Source: Nematostella vectensis (Eukaryota > Cnidaria > Anthozoa > Actiniaria > Edwardsiidae). From it: a stretch of DNA of 64,000 nucleotides. The notes beneath the pieces were generated by a model. That model was not told the DNA's origin and did no database searches. It saw nothing but the letters and a program-made list of their open reading frames with translations. Where the stretch lies: the NCBI RefSeq assembly GCF_932526225.1, contig NC_064039.1:992001-1056000 (forward strand), in the 5' to 3' direction. Numbering within the stretch: position 1 is the stretch's first letter; every line of letters begins with the position of its first letter. Of the stretch, positions 34,001 to 45,942 are shown in pieces. The position numbers and the translations under genes were made by a program.

Positions 34001-35399
34001 ATTATCGTAGTTTTTAAAAATAGTCATACTATTTTTCTAACCTAATAGAAAACCTCGATATTTTGTTGTCGAAGTATGGACGTTATGTAGTTATCATGGG
34101 TAACATTTGAACGCTGCAAATGTGTTTTGCCTTTTTTGCCTAGTTTTGCCCTATCGCGCATTTTTTTTTTATCTGCCTTGTTTTTGTCTTCTTTTTTTTT
34201 TTGCCCTATTGCGCACTTTTTTGCCTTTTTTTTGCCCTATCGCGGCCTCTCTTGAATCTTGCTATAAAAAAATCAAAATTAAATCCAGCTTCGGAAAACT
34301 CAGATTATGGGAGCTCTATCATTGAACAATTTAGGCTCCTAAAATTATTTTCGTTATAGAATGTATATTTCTTCATGCTATTAAGTTTGCAATATTTAAA
34401 CTCGAACGGGGCAAATTCTTGTCTTGCATAAGAAGATGAGAAGCAAGAATTGAAAGTAGACAAATACCCGAGTAGTTTCAAATTATATCAACAGCCTACC
34501 AGCAGCCATTCCTTTCTTCTGAAATTACGTCTAGAAAAGTATATATATTATTCGCACTTGTTTTAGAGCAAAAAAAAGGCAAAAAAGGCGAGACGTAATT
34601 CGAGGTTTTGTGTTTCTATTGTCAAAAAAATTCTTACGCTACTTATCGCTCCCGTCTGTTCACATTTCTTTTCCTCTTTCTATAAAAAGGACAGCATCTT
34701 AAACAGAATTTCAAGTACATTCTATTTATGACATTGATCAAACTACAAAAGAATTTTTTTTTTAATGTTTTTGAAATTTTTACTATCTCTAACTTTGGAT
34801 TCGAGATGCACATTAGACAAACGTTATCCAAATAAAATAAAAAGTGTGTAGTTTTCTCCAGATCAAAGTTATGATCATATATCTAGCGTTAGAATTTTTG
34901 TTACGCTCTGATGCGCAACACCATGCGCAAGGCCATATGCATATATGCGTATTTGATCGAGTGCAATTTTTATTTGTTCAAACTGAACATAAAATCGCCA
35001 TAACAATGAAGAAGTGTCTGAAAGAAGGCCAATCATCAATCATTTTACACTCCCGCAATACCGAGTAGCTCACTACCATCAAATACCCTTTGTATAAAGT
35101 ACCACATTTTGGATAGTCTTTTTTTAACTCGAAAACAAACCTTCAAATGTTAGCAAAAACAAATGGGTGGCTGTATGGTAATCTTTAAGAGGGGCTCCTT
35201 TTTTTTCTTTCAGCATAAGTACAACAAGTTGAAAAAAAGAACAAAATTCCCTACAGATGTGATTATCAATAATGAGAGTGCGTGGATCAATAGTAACGAT
35301 GACTTATTGATGTGGGAGAGGAACCTGCGGGCCACAGAAATGAACCCAACGGGGATAACCAACGGCAATCGACCAAATGGCGAAATGTATAAGAAGTGA
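28035..35399 (+). CDS. Small Ser/Thr-rich single-pass membrane protein (mucin-like 2), 238 aa, seven exons
   Basis: Exons: 28035-28110, 30662-30790, 31632-31733, 32761-32820, 33355-33396, 33657-33778, 35214-35399 (717 bp, continuous frame). Introns 1-5 are all phase 1 and the last is phase 0. Exon 1 is a signal peptide (MEKMVILKSWGIITALTISF). Exons 2-5 are short, symmetrical Ser/Thr/Pro exons with N-glycosylation sequons such as NAT, NTT and NVT. Exon 6 encodes the transmembrane helix (VIMVVAILLCLILFVALVC). Exon 7 encodes a 61-residue basic-then-polar tail starting HKYNKLKKR. No SEA domain is seen, unlike its neighbours. Exons 2 and 3 and their flanks are a tandem duplication. Additional optional exons could have been missed. 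It is likely a cell-surface glycoprotein; ligand and role are unknown. Confidence 0.82.
28612..30185. repeat. ~27-bp C-rich minisatellite in intron 1 of mucin-like 2
   Basis: About 57 units of cttgaaacccttgcttcgcc plus a variable C run, extending 1.57 kb. The right edge passes into ggaactcctggatccgccc, a sequence that looks like a transposon end, suggesting that the array grew inside an inserted element. The Pro/Leu ORFs are artefacts. Confidence 0.95.
30441..31760 (+). repeat. Tandem segmental duplication carrying exons 2 and 3 of mucin-like 2
   Basis: Copy A starts at gccctgcaccattaccg (30441) and copy B at gccctgcaccatttcca (31252). Both contain a (t)cccaaactcaagg-like block, an agtctga block, the exon, and the following intron start gtatgt.acattc.tgcaat. 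Copy B is about 160 bp longer between the anchor and the exon. That extra part includes cgcgcatacagggggtt and a C-run before attggcggccaattggtca, resembling the transposon fragment at 47.5 kb. Confidence 0.75.
30791..31631 (+). other. Intron 2 of mucin-like 2
   Basis: No exon found. It contains the transposon-like insertion in copy B (about 31375-31490) and an ATC/CAT-rich tract near 31450-31590. Confidence 0.5.
31762..32078. repeat. 30-bp minisatellite (tggtcttctatgacagttac)
   Basis: About ten units in intron 3 of mucin-like 2, each tggtcttctatgacagttac followed by gcttatgagg or a variant. Confidence 0.95.
32190..32540. repeat. Degenerate ACAACAC repeat
   Basis: Irregular acaacac, gcacaac and gacac units over about 330 bp; the Cys/Val-rich minus-strand ORFs are artefacts of it. 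Confidence 0.9.
33143..33287. repeat. ~36-bp tandem repeat, four copies
   Basis: Units of ccttaccatacctaagcata + ctccgcacgacatca in intron 4 of mucin-like 2. Confidence 0.92.
33779..35213 (+). other. Last intron of mucin-like 2
   Basis: AT-rich. It contains irregular T-rich repeats with ttttgccctatcgcgc near 34125-34250 and ends at a strong acceptor (tttttttctttcag, 35213). No exon recognised within it. Confidence 0.6.
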
Positions 35400-37570
35400 A
35401 ATGGCGGCGATCCTCTTGGGGCGTGGGGGGTGCGTTGTCAGATGATGTAAATGTCGTGCTCGAAGTGGTTTATTGTGCCGAAGTATTTTCTAGAATCTTC
35501 CCCATGGTAATGATTTTGATTTATTAAATAGAATTTCTCCTATTATGAATATCATGTGCGAATTCCCATCCGAGAGATTCCTGATTGGCACAACATAAGT
35601 GTCCAATTAGAATTCAACAGACAGAGATATATTTATCAGAGTGGAGAAAGATAATTGGGTTATTCCTATTGTAGAAAAATACATACAGTATTTCAATACG
35701 TGAAATACACCTATTTCACAAAAGGTTGTCAGTGCAAATGGAGAATGACAAATGGTAAATGGCTTATGGGTACTAATTATTCGTAAAATTAGAGTTGTAA
35801 AAATAAAGTCCAGCAATGTCAGAGCCAAGCATTTGTAACCTTTAATGGGTAATTGTTTTGATTTATCCATATTCGTCGAGACGTATGGTTACTTTCGATC
35901 GTAGAACTGCCATTTGCCAATCACCATTTGTCATTTGCACTGACAACCTTTATTGAAATGGGTGTATGTATGCCTAATAACATATACCATACTAAAAGCA
36001 TATACCATGCAGTCATAGCTACCATGACTCCAATCAAGAGTACATCATACTCTCTTGCTTGATAGAATACTTTCTAACTGTAGACTCAGAGAGGCGATGT
36101 TAAAAATAGTTGGATAAATCTTTTAGGACAAAAGGCGTTTAATTCGTGAATAATATTTCTCGCGAAATCGCTAAATTGGTACTAGTGGTTGAACCGTTTA
36201 GCCGAAAGCCTCGTATGCTTATAAGGACATAAATATGCCATGAGTTTCTTACTTTATTACAGTTCTGTTATTATTATATTTTGATAAAGGAGACAAAAAA
36301 TATTTTTAACACTTGTTTCGTATTTGGTTATCCTCACGCAAACCAGGTGTGCGGTGCCCGACTTCTCTTTCCATGTCCGTCCATCTGTCCTCGCCTTTCT
36401 GTCTGCTTGTTAAGCCTTTCCATGTCCATCCATCTGCCCCTGCCTTTTTGTCTACTTTTCTAACCTTTTTTTTGTCTGTCAGTCGGTTTGGTCCGCCCGA
36501 TTCATTTTCTGGGGAGTTTTGTGACCAAGAGCTGTCAGTGCGAAAGCAAAAAGCAGGTCAGAGGGGAGGGGGACTTGCCTTACGTTGATTGATGATTGAC
36601 AATTGTTGTGTCACGTGATTTGGTAGCTCCGTATCTACAGTGTGAACGTGACTAGGGCTACATGCGACCCGCCGAACCCTAAGACCGACATGTTGTTTTT
36701 AGTGAAACCAAAACGGTATTTCCGCAAAAGCTTTTAGCGCAAGGCGTGCTTTAAGCGTAAACAAGATCTTAAACTTACTTTTTCACACGAAAAGACAGGA
36801 AAATAAAACAAAAACATGAAAACAGCTTACTACACCGGAATAACCCCGATCTATTTAATAACCCCTAGGTATATATCTTGTGAGACTCGAGCAATTGCTG
36901 ATAACAAGACAGTCGCAATACCAGGTCCAACATCCCGCCGACTGTTTAACAACAGCACTGTCTTGATGTTCGCGCGGCGGCTGTTAACAGCTTTTAGTTG
37001 AGACCTTTTTAAAGGTAACCTTTTCGAATACGAACTGATGTTTTTTTAACCGCGCGCTATCTACGGCAATACGTGCCGCCAAAATGTTAAAATACTCTTC
37101 AAGGAAGTGGAATATTGATGTGGCGATAGCAATATTACGAGCCGCAAGGGGTGTTTTACACAGGAAAACATGAATTATAGTAGTGTAAATATAATTTAGT
37201 CGCAGGGGCATCTAGAGTTTCAAATTTAAACATGTAGTGATTCCGCATATCCTTATGTAGAATATAGAGTACTCCAGCATGTTGATAAGAACAATATTAA
37301 TGTTAATTTTTTTTGTTTTTGTTATCAGTCTTAGCTTTTTAGACATATTTTAATGTGTTCAGTCGTATATTGTTCCTCGCCTGTAAAATTCTTCATTGTT
37401 GCTTTTCATCATTTAAATTTTTTCACGGAGAAGACCAAGAAACTACGAACACCGCCACAATCATTTTATCAGACGCGCTAAATAATAGCCTGGAGTGGAG
37501 CGAGAAAGAATTAAGGGGGGTAGTAACTCCCATTATCTACTTAGAATTAAAACGACACCCAGTGGTGAAT
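35400..37570. other. 3' UTR of mucin-like 2 and intergenic DNA
   Basis: Candidate AATAAA at 35802-35807. It includes the inverted-repeat element at 35706-35968 and two ~52-bp copies with tttccatgtcc.tccatctg at about 36368-36470. The ORF near 37355-37570 has no recognisable domain. Confidence 0.4.
35706..35968. mobile_element. ~260-bp MITE-like inverted-repeat element
   Basis: The left arm (~35706-35763), containing aaaggttgtcagtgcaaatg, matches the reverse complement of the right arm (~35908-35968) with a few mismatches and a small gap. There is no coding sequence. The target duplication is unclear. Confidence 0.65.
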
Positions 37571-37574
37571 GGAA

Positions 37575-37930
37575 TACACTTGTATATATATCACGCACGA
37601 GAAATTGAACTAACGTTCCACTTTCCTTGGGAGTTCTTGTCGGGACTGACTATATATATATCACGCACGAGAAATCGAACTAACGTTCCACTTTTCTTGG
37701 GAGTTCTTGTCGGGACTAACTATTTATATCACGCACGAGAAATCGAACTAACGTTCCACTTTTCTTGGGAGTTCTTGTCGGGACTGACTATATATATCAC
37801 GCACGAGAAATCGAACTAACGTTCCACTTTTCTTGGGAGTTCTTGTCGGGACTGACTATATATATCACGCACGAGAAACCGGACTAACGTTCCACTTTCC
37901 TTGGGAGTTCTTGTCGGGACTGACTGACTG
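37575..37930. repeat. ~66-bp tandem repeat, five copies
   Basis: Units with tatatatcacgcacgagaaa, taacgttccacttttcttgg and gagttcttgtcgggactgac. They vary only in the TA run and a few bases. Confidence 0.95.
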
Positions 37931-38124
37931 TATATAAACCATAGAGAAAAAAAGGTGAGGTCATCTGTACGACCCATCCCTTGCTATGCGGAACTGACTT
38001 GTGACATCCCTTACAAGGAGAATGGAATTAGAACAAGTTATCAGAATATCTAGTTTTCCAGGAATTCAAGAAATATAGGTAAGAGAAATTGCTTGAAGGA
38101 AATCAGAGATCAGTTTAATTTAGC

Positions 38125-39818
38125 GGCAGGCGTTACCAAGGGTTCGGAATAGTGGGGGTTACCAAGGGTTCGGAATAGTGGGGGTTACCAAGGGTTCGGA
38201 ATAGTCGGTGTTACCAAGGGTTCGGAGTAGTGGGGGTTACCAAGGGTTCGGAATAGTGGGGGTTACCAAGGGTTCGGAATAGTGGGGGTTACCAAGGGTT
38301 CGGAATAGTGGGGGTTACCAAGGGTTCGGGATAGTGGGGTTTACCAAAGGTTCGGAATAGTGGGGGTTACCAAGGGTTCGGAATAGTGGGGGTTACCAAG
38401 GGTTCGGAATAGTGGGGGTTACCAAGGGTTCGGAATAGTGGGGGTTACCAAGGGTTCGGAATAGTGGGGGTTACCAAGGGTTCGGAATAGTGGGGTTACC
38501 AAGGGTTCGGAATAGTGGGGGTTACCAAGGGTTCGGAATAGTGGGGGTTACCAAGGGTTCGGAATAGTGGGGTTACCAAGGGTTCGGAATAGTGGGGGTT
38601 ACCAAGGGTTCGGAATAGTGGGGGTTACCAAGGGTTCGGAATAGTGGGGGTTACCAAGGGTTCGGAATAGTGGGGTTACCAAGGGTTCGGAATAGTGGGG
38701 GTTACCAAGGGTTCGGAATAGTGGGGGTTACCAAGGGTTCGGAATAGTGGGGGTTACCAAGGGTTCGGAATAGTGGGGGTTACCAAGGGTTCGGAATAGT
38801 GGGGGTTACCAAGGGTTCGGAATAGTGGGGGTACCAAGGGTTCGGAATAGTGGGGTTACCAAGGGTTCGGAATAGTGGGGGTTACCAAGGGTTCGGAATA
38901 GTGGGGGTTACCAAGGGTTCGGAATAGTGGGGGTTACCAAGGGTTCGGAATAGTGGGGGTTACCAAGGGTTCGGAATAGTGGGGGTTACCAAGGGTTCGG
39001 AATAGTGGGGTTACCAAGGGTTCGGAATAGTGGGGGTTACCAAGGGTTCGGAATAGTGGGGGTTACCAAGGGTTCGGAATAGTGGGGTTACCAAGGGTTC
39101 GGAATAGTGGGGGTTACCAAGGGTTCGGAATAGTGGGGGTTACCAAGGGTTCGGAATAGTGGGGGTTACCAAGGGTTCGGAATAGTGGGGTTACCAAGGG
39201 TTCGGAATAGTGGGGGTTACCAAGGGTTCGGAATAGTGGGGTTACCAAGGGTTCGGAATAGTGGGGGTTACCAAGGGTTCGAAATAGTGGGGGTTACCAA
39301 GGGTTCGGAATAGTGGGGTTACCAAGGGTTCGGAATAGTGGGGGTTACCAAGGGTTCGGAATAGTGGGGGTTACCAAGGGTTCGGAATAGTGGGGGTTAC
39401 CAAGGGTTCGGAATAGTGGGGGTTACCAAGGGTTCGGAATAGTGGGGTTACCAAGGGTTCGGAATAGTGGGGGTTACCAAGGGTTCGGAATAGTGGGGGT
39501 TACCAAGGGTTCGGAATAGTGGGGGTTACCAAGGGTTCGGAATAGTGGGGTTACCAAGGGTTCGGAATAGTGGGGGTTACCAAGGGTTCGGAATAGTGGG
39601 GTTACCAAGGGTTCGGAATAGTGGGGGTTACCAAGGGTTCGAAATAGTGGGGTTACCAAGGGTTTGGAATAGTGGGGTTACCAAGGGTTCGGAATAGTGG
39701 GGGTTACCAAGGGTTCGGAATAGTGGGGTTTACCAAAGGTTCGGAAAAGTGGGGTTACCAAGGGTTCGGAATAGTGAGGGTTACCAAGGGTTCGGAATAG
39801 TAAGGGTTACCAAGGGTT
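38125..39818. repeat. 26-bp minisatellite, ~65 copies
   Basis: Units of ggttaccaagggttcggaat + agtggg, with a common 25-bp variant lacking one G. Copies are nearly identical across 1.7 kb. No gene is supported on either strand. Confidence 0.97.
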
Positions 39819-42206
39819 TGTTCTTTTATTCTCTGTCTCTGTATACTCTGTCTCTGTATACTCTGTCAAAGTAATTTAGCAATATACGTATGAATGCCGT
39901 ATTTGTTTCCAAGCCTTTCTAAAACGCAGTGCCGAAACACAGACAAAGGAAAATATTCAATACCGACAAGAAAGCTCAATTCAGATTCGCTTGCCCTTTC
40001 TCAACAAATATAGAATGCTTTGAACTCACTAGGAAGACAATTTACTGGGTTATTTGAATAAATCGAAAACTGTCGGGCATTTAGTCCATCCAAGACCTGT
40101 CCCGACTATCGGGCATATAGTCACTGCGTTTCTAAAAACCCTGCGGATATTGAAGGGCGGCTTTTTACACTCCTATACGCCATTTGGCGGCGTAGTCTGG
40201 CGATTACTAGCGAAGGCTTAAAAAATACTTGACCAATGCACTTTGCTCGGCCATTTGGGCTTATGCGGAGAAGCGCAAATCCCCCTCTGGATGCATTCTA
40301 CTCAATCAGTAGTCGTAAGTAGCGAAGTAGGCACTTAAAAAAGGCCACTCCGAAACCCACTCATTTCCTTCTTTAGAATATTTATTTCCCTTAGAATGCT
40401 CTATCTGTCTCCGATATTTGACGTCTTTGCAACGATGAAAACAACTATAATAGCATAAGTTATATGGTCAATTACTCATTTCGTGGTTTATCGTGACCGC
40501 TTAGAATTTTTAAAATCCCTACAAGTGGCGTTAGCCTAAAGCCGAATCACCAAAAGATTATTCGCGGAAAAAATCCCTTCAAGGGATTTCAAGTACAAGA
40601 ACAACTGAATTGTTCTAATTACACACAGTTTGGCTAGTGATTTATAGCCCTTTAATAGACAATTTCTTTTAAAGGTTAAAAAGGGTTATACAAGAACTAC
40701 ATGACATAATACATTGGTAATTACAGGAGGCAATTTCAAGAATCAAACAGTTCCTCTAAGCGCACTTTGGTTGGTTGAGCAAATACCGTACCAATGACAG
40801 TATTCTGCTTGAAAAGTAAGCGCAACAAAATCAAAATAGAGCCATTAAACCGGTTATCTTTTTGTCGGCCGCTGCGCACTAAAATATAAATAATAAGTTG
40901 CGCAATCAACATAGTGAGGTTAAGTGAATGCAGCGAATGAAAAAAACATTACCTTCGAGTACTTTTTTAATTACCTTTTTACTCTTTGGATTATAGCCTG
41001 CCAGCCTGCTCTCCGGAGATTCGGGAGCAACCCCTACACAACACATTTTATAATCCAATTATCAAAAGCAACATTTTAAGATTTTTAAAAAAATATATAT
41101 TCATTGAAAATCCAGAATACCCTTTGTCTCTTAGATCAATAAATCAGAGAAATTCTAGTTATCTATGACCAAATGAATTGAAACTTGTCAATGCGACGGC
41201 TCATTAAGGCCGTTACGTCTTTTTATGATTTCCCTCCGGGCAAAAATGCTTCTAATAACCAAGCAAAGCTACTGAGATAGATGTGACTGATTCTGATGAC
41301 AAAAGGCGATCGTGGCAAAACTAGATTGCTGTCAATTTACATGACACATAGATGTGACTGATCAAAAATATTAAAAACAAAATAACTGCTGTAGAAAAAA
41401 GCATAATGCCAGCATTGGGATGTAGTAATAAGTGCATTTTACAAGATCTGTCCCCATTTATTTATTTTATTCATTCATTTATTCGTCCATTCACTTTTTG
41501 TCAGTGTCACCAACATGGATTATGATGTAAGTACATTGTTTACGAGAATGTATACGATTTCACATTATTTGCACAACCGGTCTTTGTTGAATACATTAAA
41601 TATAAGCTACAGTTGAATCTCATATTATAACAAGCAACCCTCGTCATTATATTAGGTTTGAGATTCATATGTTCATGTGTAGTTATCCGAGTTTCTTAGC
41701 CACTCTAGTTTTCTAGTTTCAGCAAAGGTCCGCGTAAGAATCTAGAAACGTTGGCCAAAGTGCATTTTAAGTACTTCAGCGGAGCATTAACCATAGTGTT
41801 ACAGAACACTACCTCATAATACAAATAACACTAAGCATATGATTCATAATGGCGACAATACTTTAGTGAGTTAGCTGTTAGCTGGTTGTTTTGTCAAACT
41901 GCGCTACCTTTTGATTTGATGCCTTCATAACGATCATGTTCGTGCTTCTATTCTCCCTTCAATTCTATATTATGATTACCATGACGGATTCTGAATGGCG
42001 GACGCTGAGCGAGACCCTATAATCCCTTATAAAGTCATGATAATTTGACTAACTACATGATTTCTTTTTGAGCATGTTAGCGCACTTCCTTGTGGCTTAT
42101 TAAGGACAAGACCTCGTTGTCAGAAGATTGAGAAAGGATAAGTTATACACTCAAATTGCGCATTTTCACTTCTAGAGCAATACTTCGGAATGCGCGCTCT
42201 TCGCCT
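39819..42206. other. Intergenic region without recognised features
   Basis: Ordinary AT-rich sequence. A short ATG-plus-donor (MDYD then GTAAGT, about 41515) occurs but nothing else supports an exon. Confidence 0.45.
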
Positions 42207-43196
42207 CTACATTTCAATGGCTGTTTGGTCGAAATGAGTTGTGCTCACTGTAGGGTCAGACCCTCTTCGCTTAAGTCTTAACAGTCGCAACCCTGCTTCC
42301 CTGAGTTCCTTGCTTCGACAACTGTACACCATTGGCGTGAGGCACGAGTTGAGGTACAGCAAACTAAAGGTAGCTTCTCTAGCAGTATTCATACTCCTGC
42401 TTCGCCCGTTGATAGCGATCCCGATGACAACAGACACGAATGGGATGTAGCAAAAGAACAACACTGTGGTTACCATAACCAGGGTTCCTAAAGCGTGCTT
42501 GTATTTATCGACGTCAATCACGCACCTCGCCTGCTTACGGCCCGACGAGTCAGGCGAACCAATTGCTACTTTATTCTGCAAATTTTTCAGCGCTGTTACT
42601 GACTTTGTATAGGAGTAGATTATAACACACAAGCATGCAAACATCACCAGTGCTGCCAGTGACATGAATTTCTCTTTGTTTGCGAGTATGCGGGTCATGG
42701 TGACAAGCACAGCCAGCATGAACGACCCGATCCCAGCGCAAATTACCCTGAAGGTGGTCACGATCTGCCGATAGCGGACACCGGTCGTAATAGCGAGGTA
42801 GCGATCAACACTAGTCGCGGTGACAATAAAGAAAGACGGGACGCAAATAAGGTGGGCTAAGATGTCTCCACATTGCAATAACCTGCAATAAAGCGTCAAA
42901 TCCTCCATCAACACCGCGATCTTGCGCACGATATACAAAGGCTGGATAATAACGCCGACTCCCAAATCAGTGAAAGCTAACATGCACAAAAGAATATTAG
43001 AAGGCTTCCGTAAGCTGGGCGTCTTTATAATCGTCGTGATAACAAATAGGTTTAAGGCGATTGTGGGGAGCGTCAACACCGAGTTAATCGCGATGATGGC
43101 TATCTCGGAAGCGTAGTCAAAGTTCATATCCACGTTTTTGGAGAGTAGATATTCTGTACAGAGTCGCCTCATGTTCATTCCCGATGAACTATTCAT
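42207..43196 (-). CDS. Intronless class A (rhodopsin-like) G-protein-coupled receptor, 329 aa
   Basis: Seven hydrophobic helices can be placed: TM1 ~29-55 with ALNLFV (Asn1.50), TM2 ~63-88 with LAFTD, TM3 ~103-132 with SVDRY (DRY box intact), TM4 ~146-167, TM5 ~171-195, TM6 ~236-260 with FFCYIPF (Tyr replaces Trp of CWxP) and TM7 ~272-295 with TPMVY (Thr replaces Asn of NPxxY). The loop between TM4 and TM5 is very short and has no cysteine. These traits fit the melanocortin/adenosine/cannabinoid-like (MECO) group, which is common among single-exon cnidarian orphan receptors. The ligand is not predictable. The N-terminus lacks a signal peptide and has an NSS sequon. Start at 43196; an internal Met at residue 7 is possible. 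Confidence 0.9.
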   Translation of the reverse strand: MNSSSGMNMRRLCTEYLLSKNVDMNFDYASEIAIIAINSVLTLPTIALNLFVITTIIKTPSLRKPSNILLCMLAFTDLGVGVIIQPLYIVRKIAVLMEDLTLYCRLLQCGDILAHLICVPSFFIVTATSVDRYLAITTGVRYRQIVTTFRVICAGIGSFMLAVLVTMTRILANKEKFMSLAALVMFACLCVIIYSYTKSVTALKNLQNKVAIGSPDSSGRKQARCVIDVDKYKHALGTLVMVTTVLFFCYIPFVSVVIGIAINGRSRSMNTAREATFSLLYLNSCLTPMVYSCRSKELREAGLRLLRLKRRGSDPTVSTTHFDQTAIEM

Positions 43197-45780
43197 TGTG
43201 GTATCACAGAAGTATGAAGTATGAAGTTTACTGTTTTACCGGAATATAGCTTGAATCCTTTACGAAATGCCAATCCCAATGGCTCCCCGTTTGCAGTTAA
43301 TTTCTCCCAGTAAAACCGCACTTTGTAATTTTCCCTTAATCACTTCACGACTCTCCAGTAACAGAATATCGAAGCTTCACGTTCCCACAGCACCCACAAA
43401 GCAAAACCCAACTTTTCCTAGGACTTGAGATTAGCGTGATACTGAGCGGATGTTTAGATCTTCGTGCAGGGGGGTTTTCCTGTGTCCGTTTTTCTGCATA
43501 ATGATTCCAAGCGCCAGGGAGTTTTACATTAATCTAGAATCAGTGTGTTCTCCACTCCCGAGCGCGCAAATTGACCAATTTCACTTCCAACAGCTTCCAC
43601 TGGTTTTTAGCGCCCTTAATTAAGGATCTTCTTTGTTTTCGTTTTCCCCTTAATACCCGGAGGATGGCTGCGCCGTAATCAGTTTGCAGGTTGCCCAGCT
43701 TTGGGTGGTTACCAAGGCTGGATCCTCGCCGAATAGTCGTGTTGTACGAGCCTTTCCCACGTGAATTTCTCTCTTAGTCGATGCTTGAACTCTTCTCTGG
43801 TCTGCACATAAAGGACTCGTATGATACGCGCCGTCAGGGGTTAAACGCTCTCAGTCTAGCAAACTACCCCTACATCTATCACTCACTGCTTGACACACAC
43901 TTAAATGACGATATGTCTCGTATCATCCAATTCGTGATGGTGTCAGGAGAAAGTTTTGACCTCGATGGCAAAGCTCGTGCGACACTTCACGTGTTTTTAT
44001 ATCTCAGACACACAGTGTTCCCGTAGTTTTGTTATCTTTTCAGCGGGCACGATTACGACATCATAAGGGTCTTGCAAAGTTCCGACAGCGCAATAGTATT
44101 GGCAATGGCGTCGATCATCTGCGAGGATTTTAACAATGATAATAAGTTAGAGTCAATAGACGTGAAACGACATTGAAGAGGGAACTCTATGAGAATGTTA
44201 TAAACCTGTAAGCACGTTAGACCCCCTAGCCTTTCATTTCCCTCGCCCCCACCCCCAGCCAATTGACGAATGGGTGAATGTTCTAGAGAGGGCAGACATC
44301 GCCGGCTATTTTTTCAAATAAAGAAAAACATCTTTCCGCTTTATGTACAGCTTAATAGCGCTACGACGCCACGGAGGTAATTATATAACCTTTTGGATAA
44401 GCATGATTTACTGCTGCGAGCAAACACATTGAAACTGGTATTTAATAAAGAAAAATACTCTAAAGGAACATTGAGCTCTACATTTCAAGCGTTCTGTCAT
44501 CAGAAGTTGTCATGGAAAGTTGAGGTGTTCTTTAAATGTCACTTATTTATTAACTATTGTATATTGTTTATAGACATTTATATATTTCGTGAATAAAGAT
44601 ACCTGCGGCGATTTAGATGCGTTTTGGCGAAAAACAATGAATTGCGAATAAATAATAATTGCATGGGAAACCAAGCAAAGCGCTAACAAAACGACAGGAA
44701 ACAAAGAAACAGAAGAACAGAATGCAGTATTACGATCCACTTAGTGCACGCATTGTGGGAAGCCACAAAAAGCCAATTTCCCCGGAGAATGAACGTCTGT
44801 TAAATGCTATCAGACGTGGGGAAATGAAGCTTCACTTGATTTTGACCAAATTACTTTAGCACTTGAATAAGCGCAGTGATATTTTTTCAAGAGGATGTAT
44901 CACTTTCCACTTTAATGCCATTATGCTCTTATGGGTGAACGCGGGAATCAGACCCAGTCTTAGCATGTGATCTCTTGAGCACGTGTTTGTAAGGTCTAAG
45001 AAATCAGAAAACACGAACTCGGGCAATTTCAAACTTTCACTAATTCAAACTAGCCTTGAAAAGTTCGATGCTCGGGATTCCGGCGAATATTGTTTTAAAT
45101 GAGTTGTAATCATTAATCATTATACAATGACACGTTAACCTGTGTGCATTTCACTTGAAGTAGGCAGTTTTAACAAAGCAACACTTTCAAGAAAAACTGA
45201 TAAAATTTGTTATGAATTTTGCTTGACTTGTCTTTTCAGCACTGAGAATCATGGAGATGCATGTACATCAGTGTATTCTTCTTCACATCAAAGAAACAAT
45301 AATAATGTCAAAGTATATGAAAATTAAAAGTGCTAGACGGGCATGCGCGTTAAAGCCTTCGGGCCCTAACAAAGTTAAACACACAAACGAGATCATTGGT
45401 GGCGCTATAATTATTGCATGTTTTGAATTGAAGAAGGTTTGCATGTTTCACCGTTTTGTAAAATGAACTGATTTACTTACTTTTGGTACTGAGTAAATAT
45501 TTTACATATTGCTATAGAGTTGCCAATATTTAACCATTAATAAATTGATTTTTTCCATCTCTTTTTGGATCCGGTATATTATAATATATATATATATTTT
45601 TTAAACGTACCTTTATATGTTTTGTACGTTTTCCTAAAGAAATTGAATTTAAAATAGCGATTTTATAGTGCCAAAAAGGTTGTTTTCCTTTCATAAGACT
45701 GGATGTACACATACCTGCGTGATCGCTGCGTTTTTCCCCAAATAAACGTGGAAAAAATTGCACGCGCTAATGAAAACGCA
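43197..45780. other. GPCR upstream region and intergenic DNA
   Basis: No gene recognised. Short ORFs near 43781-44026 and 44659-44859 lack domains and codon signal. Confidence 0.4.
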
Positions 45781-45942
45781 CCAATAAGAAATTGATATAT
45801 CAGCAGCTTGACGTCACCATCACTCAGCCAATGAAATTCAACTAACCTTTTTATATCATACTTTGACCAATAGAATTTCACCAATTTATGATTATTGACC
45901 AATAGAATTACTAGATTGTTCCTTTTATGATAACGTGACTCA
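45781..45942. promoter_or_regulatory. CCAAT/CRE/AP-1 motif cluster
   Basis: Five CCAAT pentamers at 45781, 45828, 45867, 45881 and 45899, a full CRE (TGACGTCA, 45809-45816) and an AP-1 site (TGACTCA, 45936-45942) lie within 162 bp. Several CCAATs sit in a loosely repeated gaccaatagaatt context, so part of the clustering may come from an old tandem repeat. The target gene is unknown. Confidence 0.4.

Noticed and set aside
37355-37819. 154-aa plus ORF before the 66-bp repeat
   Set aside because: The second half is repeat-derived, and the first half shows no domain or splice context.
41515-41530. ATG GAT TAT GAT followed by GTAAGT as a first exon
   Set aside because: Only four codons; no signal peptide and no downstream exon found.
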